Shown: piece after piece, positions 24,894 to 32,563 of the stretch
How positions within the stretch are numbered: position 1 is the first letter of the stretch
Layout: every line of letters starts with the position of its first letter
NCBI GenBank assembly: GCA_029864235.1
Contig: JAOTTW010000008.1
Span: 1 to 36,879, forward strand
Origin: Candidatus Nitrosopumilus sp.
Lineage (GTDB): Archaea; Thermoproteota; Nitrososphaeria; Nitrososphaerales; Nitrosopumilaceae
DNA length: 36,879 bases
Reading direction: 5' to 3'
Position numbers and translations under genes: made by a program
The notes under the pieces: generated by a model
The model's database searches: none
What the model was told of the DNA's origin: nothing
The model's input: only the letters and a program-made list of their open reading frames with translations

Positions 24894-24901
24894 TTTAAAT
24901 A
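24894..24901 (+). promoter_or_regulatory. TATA box of the Mrp/NBP35 gene
   Basis: tttaaata is centred 27 nt before ATG 24925, which decides that start in preference to ATG 24880, since the latter would lie upstream of the TATA box. Confidence 0.55.
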
Positions 24902-24924
24902 ATGTAAAAGGACTTTGTGACCCA

Positions 24925-26037
24925 ATGGTTGGAATCGATCAAGTCCTTGAAAAACTTAGCACTGTTATTGATCCTGATTTGAAAAAGGATATTGTTTCAA
25001 TGGGAATGATTAAGGACCTTGAACTAAACGATGGCAATCTGAAATTTACTTTAGAACTTACAACTCCTGCATGTCCATTTAATGTAGAGATTGAGGATGA
25101 TGTTAGAAAGGTAGTAGGTGAGATTGAAGGACTCAAAAATTTTGATATGAATGTAACTGCTAAAGTAATGGAAGGACGTTCACTTGATGCTGATACCGGA
25201 ATGGCAACTGTCAAAAACATTATTGGTGTTGCAAGTGGTAAGGGTGGTGTAGGAAAATCTACCGTATCTTTGAATTTAGCTTTAGCATTATCTCAAACAG
25301 GAGCAAAAGTGGGTTTGCTTGATGCAGATATCTACGGCCCAAGTATTCCGTTGATGCTTGGAATGAAAGATGGATTCATGCAAGTTGAAGATAATAAATT
25401 GCAGCCTGCAGAATCTTATGGACTTAAGGTAGTTTCATTTGGTTTTTTTGCTGAGCAAGCTCATCAAGCAGCAATTTACAGAGGACCAATCATTTCTGGA
25501 ATTTTAAAACAGTTTTTAGTTGACACAAACTGGGTAGACCTGGATTATCTTATTGTAGATCTTCCTCCAGGAACTGGTGATATTCCATTAACACTTGCCC
25601 AAACAATTCCAATCACTGGAATTCTAGTTGTTACTACTCCACAAGATGTTGCAAGCAATGTTGCAGTAAAAGCAATTGGCATGTTCGAAAAATTAAACGT
25701 CCCAATCATTGGCGTTGTAGAAAATATGAGTCATTTTATATGTCCTAATTGTACTGATAAACACTACATCTTTGGTAAAGGTGGTGCAAAGAAAATTTCT
25801 GAGCAATTTAACATTCCATTTTTAGGTGAAATTCCATTGAACTCTGGAATAATGTCTGGTTCTGATTTAGGTAAACCCATAATGATTTCAAATCCTGATT
25901 CTCCAAGCGCAGTAGCTTTTAGAACAAGTGCAAAAAACATTGCTGCTCAATGCAGTATTCTAGCAGCAAAATTACAACAAGAAATGGCCTCTGAAGAAAA
26001 CACCGAATCTGCTCCTGAGGCAAGTACTTCAGGTTAA
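24925..26037 (+). CDS. Mrp/NBP35-family Fe-S cluster carrier ATPase with MIP18 (DUF59) domain
   Basis: 370 residues from ATG 24925 (MVGIDQVLEKLSTVIDPDL); the frame is open to ATG 24880, but a TATA box sits between the two. The N-terminal MIP18/DUF59 domain (about 1-85) has the TTPACPF motif. The ParA-like ATPase domain has the deviant Walker A GKGGVGKSTVSLNLALALS, DADIYGPSIP, the DLPPGTGDIPLT motif and a CPNC pair (FICPNCTDKHYIFGKGG) that bridges a cluster between two subunits. It assembles and transfers 4Fe-4S clusters in the cytosol. The C-terminal tail is acidic. Dephospho-CoA kinase follows by 11 nt. Confidence 0.9.
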   Translation: MVGIDQVLEKLSTVIDPDLKKDIVSMGMIKDLELNDGNLKFTLELTTPACPFNVEIEDDVRKVVGEIEGLKNFDMNVTAKVMEGRSLDADTGMATVKNIIGVASGKGGVGKSTVSLNLALALSQTGAKVGLLDADIYGPSIPLMLGMKDGFMQVEDNKLQPAESYGLKVVSFGFFAEQAHQAAIYRGPIISGILKQFLVDTNWVDLDYLIVDLPPGTGDIPLTLAQTIPITGILVVTTPQDVASNVAVKAIGMFEKLNVPIIGVVENMSHFICPNCTDKHYIFGKGGAKKISEQFNIPFLGEIPLNSGIMSGSDLGKPIMISNPDSPSAVAFRTSAKNIAAQCSILAAKLQQEMASEENTESAPEASTSG

Positions 26038-26048
26038 TTTCGATAATT

Positions 26049-26546
26049 GTGAAATTACCAGATTCTATTAGAGAACAGCTAAAAACCCCCTTGGGTATTT
26101 TGTTGCTAGAAAAAGATGTAACAAAACAAAACATACTAAATCACATATCAAAGAATTCCTTTGTAATTACAGTTGGTGATAGAACTACTGAAAAAATGAT
26201 AAATTTTGGCTTGACCCCCTCACTACAAATAATTGATAGCCAAGAAAAGAGAGTAAAACGAGAACCTCCAAAAAATACTGACATCTTAACTGAATTGACA
26301 TGTGATAATCCTGCAGCTGAGATCACACCACAAAGCATTGATGCAATCAGACAAGCATTTTTATCAAAACCTCCTGTAAGACTAATTGTAAACGGAGAAG
26401 AAGATCTTTTAGTTATTCCAGTTTGTATTTATGCTCCAGAAAACTCTGTAGTGATGTATGGTCAACCAAATGAGGGTTTGGTTTTAATCCAAATAACTCC
26501 TGAAATTAGAAATAAAACACAAAGATTACTTGATTCAATGGAATAA
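26049..26546 (+). CDS. GTP-dependent dephospho-CoA kinase (DUF359)
   Basis: 165 residues from GTG 26049. DUF359/COG1909 motifs are present: ITVGDRTTEKMINFGLTPSL, an R-x-P-rich middle, VNGEEDLLVIPVCIYAPEN and VMYGQPNEGLVLIQI. This archaeal enzyme performs the last step of coenzyme A synthesis with GTP and is unrelated to bacterial CoaE. In these archaea CoA is in heavy demand for the 3-hydroxypropionate/4-hydroxybutyrate cycle. Probably co-transcribed with the Mrp gene; a C/D box sRNA begins within a few bases of its stop. Confidence 0.9.
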   Translation: MKLPDSIREQLKTPLGILLLEKDVTKQNILNHISKNSFVITVGDRTTEKMINFGLTPSLQIIDSQEKRVKREPPKNTDILTELTCDNPAAEITPQSIDAIRQAFLSKPPVRLIVNGEEDLLVIPVCIYAPENSVVMYGQPNEGLVLIQITPEIRNKTQRLLDSME

Positions 26547-26547
26547 T

Positions 26548-26608
26548 TGGGGTATGATGAGACGGTGGCTGTATGACTCGTGATTATACTACTAAAAAAT
26601 CTGACCCT
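26548..26608 (+). ncRNA. C/D box guide sRNA candidate
   Basis: Boxes in order and spacing: C atgatga 26554-26560, 12-nt guide gacggtggctgt, D' atga 26573-26576 (non-canonical first base), 3-nt spacer, C' gtgatta 26580-26586, 14-nt segment tactactaaaaaat, D ctga 26601-26604. A terminal stem forms between gggg before box C and ccc after box D. The size (about 55 nt) and two-guide symmetry are those of archaeal C/D sRNAs that direct 2'-O-methylation by L7Ae-Nop5-fibrillarin. It follows the dephospho-CoA kinase stop by 1-2 nt and may be processed from that mRNA. Targets were not determined. Confidence 0.65.
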
Positions 26609-26699
26609 ATTAATTCATATTTCTACAGAATCAAAATCAACCAAATTTTATACAACAGTTGACATTTCAAGATAAACGCAGATTCATGTACAAAGAATT

Positions 26700-27077
26700 A
26701 TGAAACTTGATCCTGATCTTAGATTAGAAATTTTAGAAAAAATTGGCGTGTATTCAAATCGTTTCTCAATTTCTGAACCTCAGATTCTTTTAAGTACCAA
26801 AGAAGTTCTTGATGCCCCAAAAGAAATGACTGAAGGTAGACGCACATCTGCTTACAAGTATTATGGTGTATCTTATCTTCAACATAATCTTGTTTTCATT
26901 AATGTAAAAAAAATTCCTGATGAACATGTTCTTGAAAACACCATAGTGCATGAATTGATCCATATTAGATTTCCATATCTTGCCCATGGAAAAAGATTCA
27001 ACAAGCTGGTAAGACAGGGACTTCGAGGTAAAACATTTCTACCATATAGAAAAAGAAATAAAATTTCTGCTATTTGA
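26700..27077 (+). CDS. YgjP/SprT-like zinc metallopeptidase
   Basis: 125 residues. The zincin motif HELIH (84-88) is followed by a third ligand H96 (HELIH-x7-H, ending LAHGKRF), the arrangement of the YgjP (DUF45)/SprT group. The N-terminal half (about 1-60) looks like a small mixed domain. The C-terminus is basic (RKRNKISAI), which may bind nucleic acid. SprT-like proteases in other organisms cut DNA-protein crosslinks; for the YgjP branch the substrate is unknown, so the role is left open. It stands between the C/D sRNA and the pyrophosphatase. Confidence 0.7.
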   Translation: MKLDPDLRLEILEKIGVYSNRFSISEPQILLSTKEVLDAPKEMTEGRRTSAYKYYGVSYLQHNLVFINVKKIPDEHVLENTIVHELIHIRFPYLAHGKRFNKLVRQGLRGKTFLPYRKRNKISAI

Positions 27078-27114
27078 TTTATATTTACAAGAATTTGGCA
27101 AACTGAGTATTAAT

Positions 27115-29151
27115 ATGGAAATCCAGGAATTATTGCCCTTTGGAGCGGGCATTGCTTCATTTCTGGTTGCAGTAGGTCTGGTAGCTTGGATTACAAAACA
27201 ACCTACTGGAACAAAAGAAATGATGGAAATCTCAAATGCTGTAAAAATTGGGGCTTCGGCATTTCTAAAAAGAGAAATGAAAATTATCATTCCAGTTGCA
27301 ATAGCATTAGCAGTTATTATTGGCGCATTTCTTCAACCTTCAAATGGAATTGCATTTGCAGTAGGTGCAACGCTGTCTGCTGTTGCAGGGTTGATCTCAT
27401 TAAAAATTACAGTAAAAGCCGCAGTTAGGGCTGCAAATCTAAGCAGTAGTGGTCTTGGAAAGACATTTGCCATGGCTTTTAGAGGTGGAGCTACAGTAGG
27501 TCTAGCAGTTCCAGCAATGGCACTGCTTGCAATAACTGGATTGTACTTGATTTTTCCAGACCCAATTACAATTGCAGGTGTTGGTATAGGGGCTAGTCTT
27601 ATTGCACTATTCATAAGAATTGGTGGTGGTATCTTTACAAAGGCTGCAGATATGGGTGCAGACTTGGTAGGAAAAGTTGAAGCAAACATTCCTGAAGATG
27701 ATCCAAGAAATCCAGCTACAATTGCAGACAATGTGGGTGACAATGTTGGCGATGCAGCAGGAATGGGTTCAGATGTTTATGAATCTTACATTGTAACTAT
27801 TCTTGCAGCATTGTTAATTGCAGCACTGATTGGTGCTCCTGATCTATTTCTCTATCCAATTTTAATTGGTGCATCAGGAATGATTGCATCCATCATCGGC
27901 GTTGTTATTGTAGGCTCTAAGAATATCACAGATGTTATGAAACCCCTTAATCGTTCATTTTATGTTTCAGCAGCAATTGCAATTGGACTAAATTTTCTGT
28001 TTACGACACAATTCGTTAATTCATCTGCATCCTATGCTTTGTTTGGAACAACTGTAATAGGAGTGATTCTTGTTCCAGTAATCCAAAAAATTACAGACAG
28101 ATATACAAATTATAAATTTGGACCGGTTAAGGAAATTGCAGATTCTGCAAAATGGGGATATGCATCACTAGTCCTTATGGGGATTATCAAAGGATTACAA
28201 TCAACTGGTCCGTTTATGATTGCACTAGTAGTTGCAATAATTATATCATTTAGCATATCTTCTACTGCAGCACCAGAAGGAGCAGACCCAGTTTTGTATG
28301 GAATCTTTGGAACCTCATTGACTGCAATGGCGATGCTCAGTCTTGCAGGAATTGTTCTCAGTATTGATGCATTTGGTCCAATTGCAGACAATGCTGGAGG
28401 CATTGTAGAGATGACTGGAATGGGTGAAGAAAATCGTAAAGTCACAGATGAAATAGACGCAGTTGGAAATACCACAAAAGCAGTTACTAAAGGATTTGCC
28501 ATAGCAAGTGCTGCATTGGCTGCATTGGCAATGATTCAAGCATTTCAGTTTGAGGCAGAACACGTCTTTGAAGGAATTTTAGAACTAGATTATAGCTTGA
28601 CAAATCCTGCAGTAGTAGTTGGATTGCTTGTTGGTGGATTAATTCCATTTTTCATTACTGGTCAATTAATTAATGGTGTGTCTAGAGCTGCAGGAAAGAT
28701 GGTAGATGAAGTCCGAAGGCAATTCAAAGCAGATGCTGGAATTCTTACAGGCAAATCAAAACCTGACTATGCAAAATGTGTTGACATTGCAACTGTTGCA
28801 TCAATTAAAGAACTTTGGAAACCTGCCATAATTGCAATTGTATCTCCAATTATTCTTGGAATCCTCTTAGGTCCAACTGCAGTAGCTGGATTGCTTATGG
28901 GTTCAGTTGTAACTGGAATCTTTTTGGCATATCACTTGGCAAACACTGGTGGTGCATGGGATAATGCAAAAAAACTAGTTGAAATGAAGGGACAAAAGGG
29001 CTCAGAAGAACATAAAGTCGCAGTTGTTGGAGATATCATTGGAGATCCTTACAAAGACACTGCTGGCCCTGCATTAAACACCGTAATCAAATTACTAAAC
29101 ACAATTGCAATTGTCTTTGTATCTGCATTTGTAGCAATAATTGCAATCTAA
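27115..29151 (+). CDS. hppA: K+-independent membrane-bound ion-translocating pyrophosphatase
   Basis: 678 residues with about 16 membrane helices. Substrate-site motifs are DMGADLVGKVE (from residue 179), DDPRNPATIADNVGDNVGDA and the C-terminal GDIIGDPYKDTAGPALNT. The residue that sets potassium dependence is Lys455 (GNTTKAVTKGFA); potassium-dependent enzymes have Ala there, so this is predicted to be K+-independent and hence H+-pumping. It couples hydrolysis of biosynthetic PPi to ion export, saving energy in a low-energy metabolism. A TATA box (tttatattt near 27078) lies 33 nt upstream. Its stop overlaps the stop of the convergent 62-aa gene by 4 nt. Confidence 0.95.
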   Translation: MEIQELLPFGAGIASFLVAVGLVAWITKQPTGTKEMMEISNAVKIGASAFLKREMKIIIPVAIALAVIIGAFLQPSNGIAFAVGATLSAVAGLISLKITVKAAVRAANLSSSGLGKTFAMAFRGGATVGLAVPAMALLAITGLYLIFPDPITIAGVGIGASLIALFIRIGGGIFTKAADMGADLVGKVEANIPEDDPRNPATIADNVGDNVGDAAGMGSDVYESYIVTILAALLIAALIGAPDLFLYPILIGASGMIASIIGVVIVGSKNITDVMKPLNRSFYVSAAIAIGLNFLFTTQFVNSSASYALFGTTVIGVILVPVIQKITDRYTNYKFGPVKEIADSAKWGYASLVLMGIIKGLQSTGPFMIALVVAIIISFSISSTAAPEGADPVLYGIFGTSLTAMAMLSLAGIVLSIDAFGPIADNAGGIVEMTGMGEENRKVTDEIDAVGNTTKAVTKGFAIASAALAALAMIQAFQFEAEHVFEGILELDYSLTNPAVVVGLLVGGLIPFFITGQLINGVSRAAGKMVDEVRRQFKADAGILTGKSKPDYAKCVDIATVASIKELWKPAIIAIVSPIILGILLGPTAVAGLLMGSVVTGIFLAYHLANTGGAWDNAKKLVEMKGQKGSEEHKVAVVGDIIGDPYKDTAGPALNTVIKLLNTIAIVFVSAFVAIIAI

Positions 29152-29336
29152 TTTTGCTCTTCAATTACTAGCTTTAAATCTAATTCATCAATTTGAGCTT
29201 GAATGGCTTTTTTTAAAACATCCTTATGACTTTCACAAAATTTGAAATAATCGTCTGCTGTTTGAAAACATCCACAAATCCATTTTGTTTTTTTATCTCC
29301 CTCTACTGTCCATTTTGAATACTTGTGTTCAACCAT
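29148..29336 (-). CDS. small cytosolic protein, 62 aa, function unknown
   Basis: Residues 1-35 contain a Trp/Lys-rich segment with Cys pair (KWICGCFQTADDYFKFCESH), possibly a small metal site (two Cys, a third Cys and His); the C-terminal half is one predicted amphipathic helix (KKAIQAQIDELDLKLVIEE). No family recognised. Tail-to-tail overlap of 4 nt with hppA. Confidence 0.55.
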   Translation of the reverse strand: MVEHKYSKWTVEGDKKTKWICGCFQTADDYFKFCESHKDVLKKAIQAQIDELDLKLVIEEQN

Positions 29337-29396
29337 ATCCTAAAAAAAACATGCTCATAAAAAAATCTAACACATTATTAAAAAAGGAAAAAATGT

Positions 29397-29654
29397 TTAA
29401 GGACAGCCTTCCATTTTTTGGATGAAGTAGCCTTTTTCCTTAATTGCCTGTTCAACAGGCTCTGGCGCACCTTGGGAGTGACAGAATTGACATTCATTTG
29501 TTGTTATTACTGAATTTTCCTCACCAATCGACTTTAACCACTCTTTACCATATGTGATGGCTTTATCATGGTCTTTTTCACCAGTAATTACATCAAAGTG
29601 CATGGTATGACCGTCTGCTGCTTTGACATAGGTATCGTATACGTGAATTTCCAT
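29397..29654 (-). CDS. DUF2024 family protein
   Basis: 85 residues from ATG 29654 (MEIHVYDTYVKAADGHTMHF); an upstream TTG at 29666 would add four residues but the TATA geometry supports the ATG. The sequence follows the DUF2024 pattern closely: HVYDTYVKAxDGHTMHFDV, then KAITYGKEWLKSIGEE, ECQFCHSQ and a C-terminal YFIQKMEGCP. The Cys/His set (CQFCH) suggests metal binding or redox. The biochemical role of the family is not known to me. It shares its promoter with the divergent cyclophilin-like gene. Confidence 0.8.
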   Translation of the reverse strand: MEIHVYDTYVKAADGHTMHFDVITGEKDHDKAITYGKEWLKSIGEENSVITTNECQFCHSQGAPEPVEQAIKEKGYFIQKMEGCP

Positions 29655-29673
29655 AACTATAATCAAGAAAAGG

Positions 29674-29685
29674 GATATTTAATTC
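29674..29685. promoter_or_regulatory. shared near-palindromic TATA box for two divergent leaderless genes
   Basis: gatatttaattc reads gaattaaatatc on the other strand, so each direction sees a TATA element. The centre (about 29679) is 25 nt from the minus-strand ATG (29654) and 24 nt from the plus-strand ATG (29703). The whole spacer between the two start codons is only 48 nt, leaving room for one TBP/TFB complex. Confidence 0.6.
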
Positions 29686-29702
29686 AAAGATCATCTACAT
29701 GC

Positions 29703-30092
29703 ATGAATCATGTAATTGATGTAGAAATTCCACCCTCTTCAAATATCATCTTGGAATTAGATAATAACACTTCTCCAAAAACAGTAAAACAATTTGTTGA
29801 TAAATTGCCTTTTTCTCTTACTCTCAACGTATGGGGTGAGGAAATTTACACAAATGAATCGCCAATTAAAATGTCTGAAGAGAATGCAAAATCGCTTGTT
29901 AACCTTAATGATGTGGCTTATTGGCCAAAAGGAAAAGCGATATGTTTGTTTTTTGGTCCTACTCCTATCGGGAAAAAAGGTGAAATTACCCCTGCATCAC
30001 CAGTCAATGTGGTTGGTAAAATTATTTCACCAGACAAGTCTATTCTTAAAATTGTTGATGGTAAGACTGCAACTTTTCGATTAAAACTATAG
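29703..30092 (+). CDS. cyclophilin-like fold protein (DUF369/TM1367-like)
   Basis: 129 residues from ATG 29703; the frame is open further upstream across the divergent gene, but the TATA box at 29674 fixes this start. The sequence matches the archaeal/bacterial cyclophilin-like family: ELDNNTSPKTVKQFVDKLPF at the N-terminus, DVAYWPKGKAICLFFGPTPI in the middle, and ASPVNVVGKI near the end. Structural relatives have the cyclophilin barrel but lack the known prolyl isomerase residues, so enzymatic activity is uncertain. Its end overlaps the stop of the convergent JAMM gene by 6 nt. Confidence 0.78.
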   Translation: MNHVIDVEIPPSSNIILELDNNTSPKTVKQFVDKLPFSLTLNVWGEEIYTNESPIKMSEENAKSLVNLNDVAYWPKGKAICLFFGPTPIGKKGEITPASPVNVVGKIISPDKSILKIVDGKTATFRLKL

Positions 30093-30491
30093 AAATTCAA
30101 TAGGAATTTCTATAATATCTGTTTCAAACACATATGATTTGAATTCACTAAAAATCCCTGAATAAATTACCCAAACTACTGGATTGGAATGCATGAATTT
30201 TTTATCAATGCTTGATGGAAATGCAATTGAATTTGGATGTGAATGAAAAATTCCTACAACATCCAACTTTTTTTCCTCCGCTAACTTGTAGGATTCAATT
30301 AATTGCTCATTTGATATGGTGAAGTTTACTGGAGATTCTTCAATATTTTTTGTCAAGAATACTTCTTTTACAATATTGTTTTCATCTTTAACTGTCCCAA
30401 ACAATATTGCACATGCTTCATTTGGCTTTTCATTTTCAGCATGCATTAACAGAGTTTTTTTTTGGGATTTTGATAATGTTATCTTTTTCAA
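30087..30491 (-). CDS. JAMM/MPN+ metalloprotease (desampylase-like)
   Basis: 134 residues forming a single MPN domain. The full JAMM zinc signature is present: E25 (KPNEACAILFG), H83-x-H85 (GIFHSHP), S93 and D96 (PSSID), i.e. HxH-x7-S-x2-D. Archaeal proteins of this size remove SAMP/ubiquitin-like modifiers or act in sulfur-carrier maturation. Whether this one is a desampylase is inferred from the fold and size. It lies 2 nt downstream of the membrane dicupredoxin gene, probably in one transcript, while Cdc48 is encoded about 2.4 kb away. Confidence 0.88.
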   Translation of the reverse strand: MKKITLSKSQKKTLLMHAENEKPNEACAILFGTVKDENNIVKEVFLTKNIEESPVNFTISNEQLIESYKLAEEKKLDVVGIFHSHPNSIAFPSSIDKKFMHSNPVVWVIYSGIFSEFKSYVFETDIIEIPIEFL

Positions 30492-30493
30492 AT

Positions 30494-31591
30494 TTATTCT
30501 ACGTCAACAGAACCTATCATCCATGGATGAACTATACAATAATAGTCTTCTTTTCCAGGAATAGTAAATGTATATTCAAATGAATCCCCTACAGAAATTA
30601 AACCTGAATCGAATAATCCATCTGGACCTTCATTGGGATTGCCAGACGTGACAGTGTGAATCGTATTGTCATTATTTTCCCAAATTACTTTAGTTCCAAC
30701 TGCAATTTGAATTACTTCTGGATCATAATAGACTTGCCCTATCTGTTGAATTCCTGAACCTTCTGGCATCGATACTATGATGTCTTCTTTTGGTTCTTCA
30801 ATAATTAAAGTAGAAATCATCCAAGGATGAACAACACACAGGTATTCATATTCTCCAATTGCTAATTGTTCTGTATTTAGTGAAAATTTTTCTCCTGCTT
30901 CAATTAAACTTGAATCAAATGTATCTCCAAAGTCAAGTGAACTAGTTACAGTATGTACAACAGAATCAACGTTTGTCCATTCAACAATGTATCCTTTGGG
31001 AACTTTTGCTACGTCTGGATCATAGTCTGGCATTCCTTGCTCTGCAGATCCTTCTAAAATTGTAATTGCAAATATTGGACTTGATGGTGCCATATCTGTA
31101 TCAGATGGCTGTTCAATTTGTACAGCTGATTCATCTATCATGTATGTGTCTGGAGTGATAAATCCGAATGCTATCCAAGCTATTATTCCAGCTCCTGCTG
31201 CCATTCCAAATATTGCACCTACAGGTTTTGCATATTCGGGTTTTTTCATTGCAAGATAAGCCATAATAATTGAAGGAAACGCAATTGCCATCAAAATTCC
31301 TGCTATTGTAACAGTATAGCTTGATGTGTTCATAGTAAATGCAAAAGCGCCAAATCCTAACGCAATCGAGATTACCACCAAAGCTGTGGCCTTTGCTCTG
31401 TTACTAGTTGAAATTCCTCCATCTAAAATTCCTGCAGAAAGAAAGATTAATCCAATAAACATCGTAAGTCCTGTCAGTGCATGCATTCCATCTATGAATG
31501 TGTGCGCTATTCCTGAATAGGAAAGCGTAACACCTGCTAAACCTATTGATGTTAATCCCATGCCTGGCATCATGAGGTCCCAATTACTCAT
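30494..31591 (-). CDS. membrane protein with two C-terminal plastocyanin-like domains
   Basis: 365 residues. The first 145 residues form four to five membrane helices (for example ALTGLTMFIGLIFLSAGI and GMAAGAGIIAWIAFGFI). Two cupredoxin domains follow outside the membrane, with complete type 1 copper sites: H213, C252, H255, M258 (YLCVVHPWM) and H312, C352, H355, M358 (YYCIVHPWM). Membrane-bound cupredoxins of this type are abundant in ammonia-oxidising archaea and are proposed to pass electrons to or from the quinone pool; the exact partner is not known. Divergent from heme O synthase, upstream of the JAMM gene. Confidence 0.85.
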   Translation of the reverse strand: MSNWDLMMPGMGLTSIGLAGVTLSYSGIAHTFIDGMHALTGLTMFIGLIFLSAGILDGGISTSNRAKATALVVISIALGFGAFAFTMNTSSYTVTIAGILMAIAFPSIIMAYLAMKKPEYAKPVGAIFGMAAGAGIIAWIAFGFITPDTYMIDESAVQIEQPSDTDMAPSSPIFAITILEGSAEQGMPDYDPDVAKVPKGYIVEWTNVDSVVHTVTSSLDFGDTFDSSLIEAGEKFSLNTEQLAIGEYEYLCVVHPWMISTLIIEEPKEDIIVSMPEGSGIQQIGQVYYDPEVIQIAVGTKVIWENNDNTIHTVTSGNPNEGPDGLFDSGLISVGDSFEYTFTIPGKEDYYCIVHPWMIGSVDVE

Positions 31592-31633
31592 TCATGCTAG
31601 CTGGTAAGACTGAGATACTTATTCCTTTTGAAA

Positions 31634-31641
31634 TTATATAG
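31634..31641 (+). promoter_or_regulatory. TATA box of ctaB
   Basis: ttatatag is centred about 22 nt before ATG 31659, which starts a 14-codon frame, and about 48 nt before the first possible in-frame start of ctaB (TTG 31685). Confidence 0.65.
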
Positions 31642-31658
31642 ATCATCAAAGAAATTAA

Positions 31659-31703
31659 ATGGCTTTAGGACAGGATAGAGTAGATTGGGTTTTAAGGAAA
31701 TAA
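31659..31703 (+). other. short leader ORF overlapping the ctaB start
   Basis: ATG 31659 to TAA 31701-31703 encodes MALGQDRVDWVLRK. The stop overlaps an ATG (TAATG) that is in frame with ctaB. The TATA box points to this ATG as the leaderless start. Inserting one T in the t-run near 31690 would fuse the frames (…RVDWVFKEIMEISKPR), so this may be the true N-terminus of the protein broken by a 1-nt change, or a coupling leader peptide. Confidence 0.45.
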
Positions 31704-32563
31704 TGGAGATATCCAAACCAAGAATTGTTGTACTTTTGGTAATTACTGCTGTAACATCAATGTATGCAGCCAGTAAATTAGTTGAAGGAGCCCCTGTTTT
31801 AGATTATTGGGCATATTTACATATAATAATTGCTGGGGCATTGGCGTCTGCTGGTTCTAGTGCCCTGAATCACTATTATGATAAGGATATTGATCCAAAA
31901 ATGACCCGGACAAGCAAAAGACCCATCCCCTCAGGAAGAATGGCAGCATCGCATGTTTTGATTTATGGATTGGTTGTAAGTAGCATTTCTGTAATCTATG
32001 GATTATTTGCACTAAATGCAGTGTCTGCATTTTTCATTGCGTTGGGAATCTTTTCATATGTGATAATCTATACTGTTTGGCTAAAACGACTCAACACTTC
32101 AAATATTGTAATTGGTGGAATTGCTGGAAGTGCTGCAGCTTGGGCTGGATGGGCAGCTGCAACTGGCAGTATGGATTTACTTGGATTCTTGGTAGGCTTT
32201 TTGGTTTTTGTCTGGACTCCTTCTCACTTTTGGTGTCTTGCAATGAAAATTAAAGATGAGTATGCTCAAGCAAATGTTCCAATGCTACCAGTTGTTATTG
32301 GAATGCAAAAAACTTCAAAGTATATTTTGGTAAATACAATAATTTTACTTCCATATTCTCTAGTGCTCTATGCATTTGGAATGGGAATTGTATATGCTGC
32401 AATAGCTGCAGTTTCTGGTGGTTTAATGCTTGCATATCATTACAAGCTAACTAAAACACCTACTTCTGAATTTGCGTGGAAGGCATACAAGGTTACTGCT
32501 CCGTATCTTACAATAATTTTTGTTGCTGTTGCATTAGATGCTGCATTTCATTTTAGGTTTTAG
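31685..32563 (+). CDS. ctaB: protoheme IX farnesyltransferase (heme O synthase)
   Basis: 292 residues from TTG 31685 (or 286 from ATG 31703) of the UbiA prenyltransferase family with about nine membrane helices. The first Asp-rich motif is NHYYDKDIDPKMTRTSKRPI and the second lies in the loop around KIKDEYAQANVPMLPVV; the N-terminal ISKPRIVVLLVITA is typical of CtaB. It adds the farnesyl chain to heme B for heme-copper terminal oxidases. The start is uncertain because of the overlapping leader frame. Its neighbour on the other side of the promoter is a membrane cupredoxin, consistent with a respiratory theme. Confidence 0.9.
   Translation: MGFKEIMEISKPRIVVLLVITAVTSMYAASKLVEGAPVLDYWAYLHIIIAGALASAGSSALNHYYDKDIDPKMTRTSKRPIPSGRMAASHVLIYGLVVSSISVIYGLFALNAVSAFFIALGIFSYVIIYTVWLKRLNTSNIVIGGIAGSAAAWAGWAAATGSMDLLGFLVGFLVFVWTPSHFWCLAMKIKDEYAQANVPMLPVVIGMQKTSKYILVNTIILLPYSLVLYAFGMGIVYAAIAAVSGGLMLAYHYKLTKTPTSEFAWKAYKVTAPYLTIIFVAVALDAAFHFRF

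Noticed and set aside
27333-28502. Minus-strand open frames inside the pyrophosphatase gene
   Set aside because: They mirror the Ala/Gly/Ile-rich sense codons; the sense strand encodes a complete, well-known enzyme.
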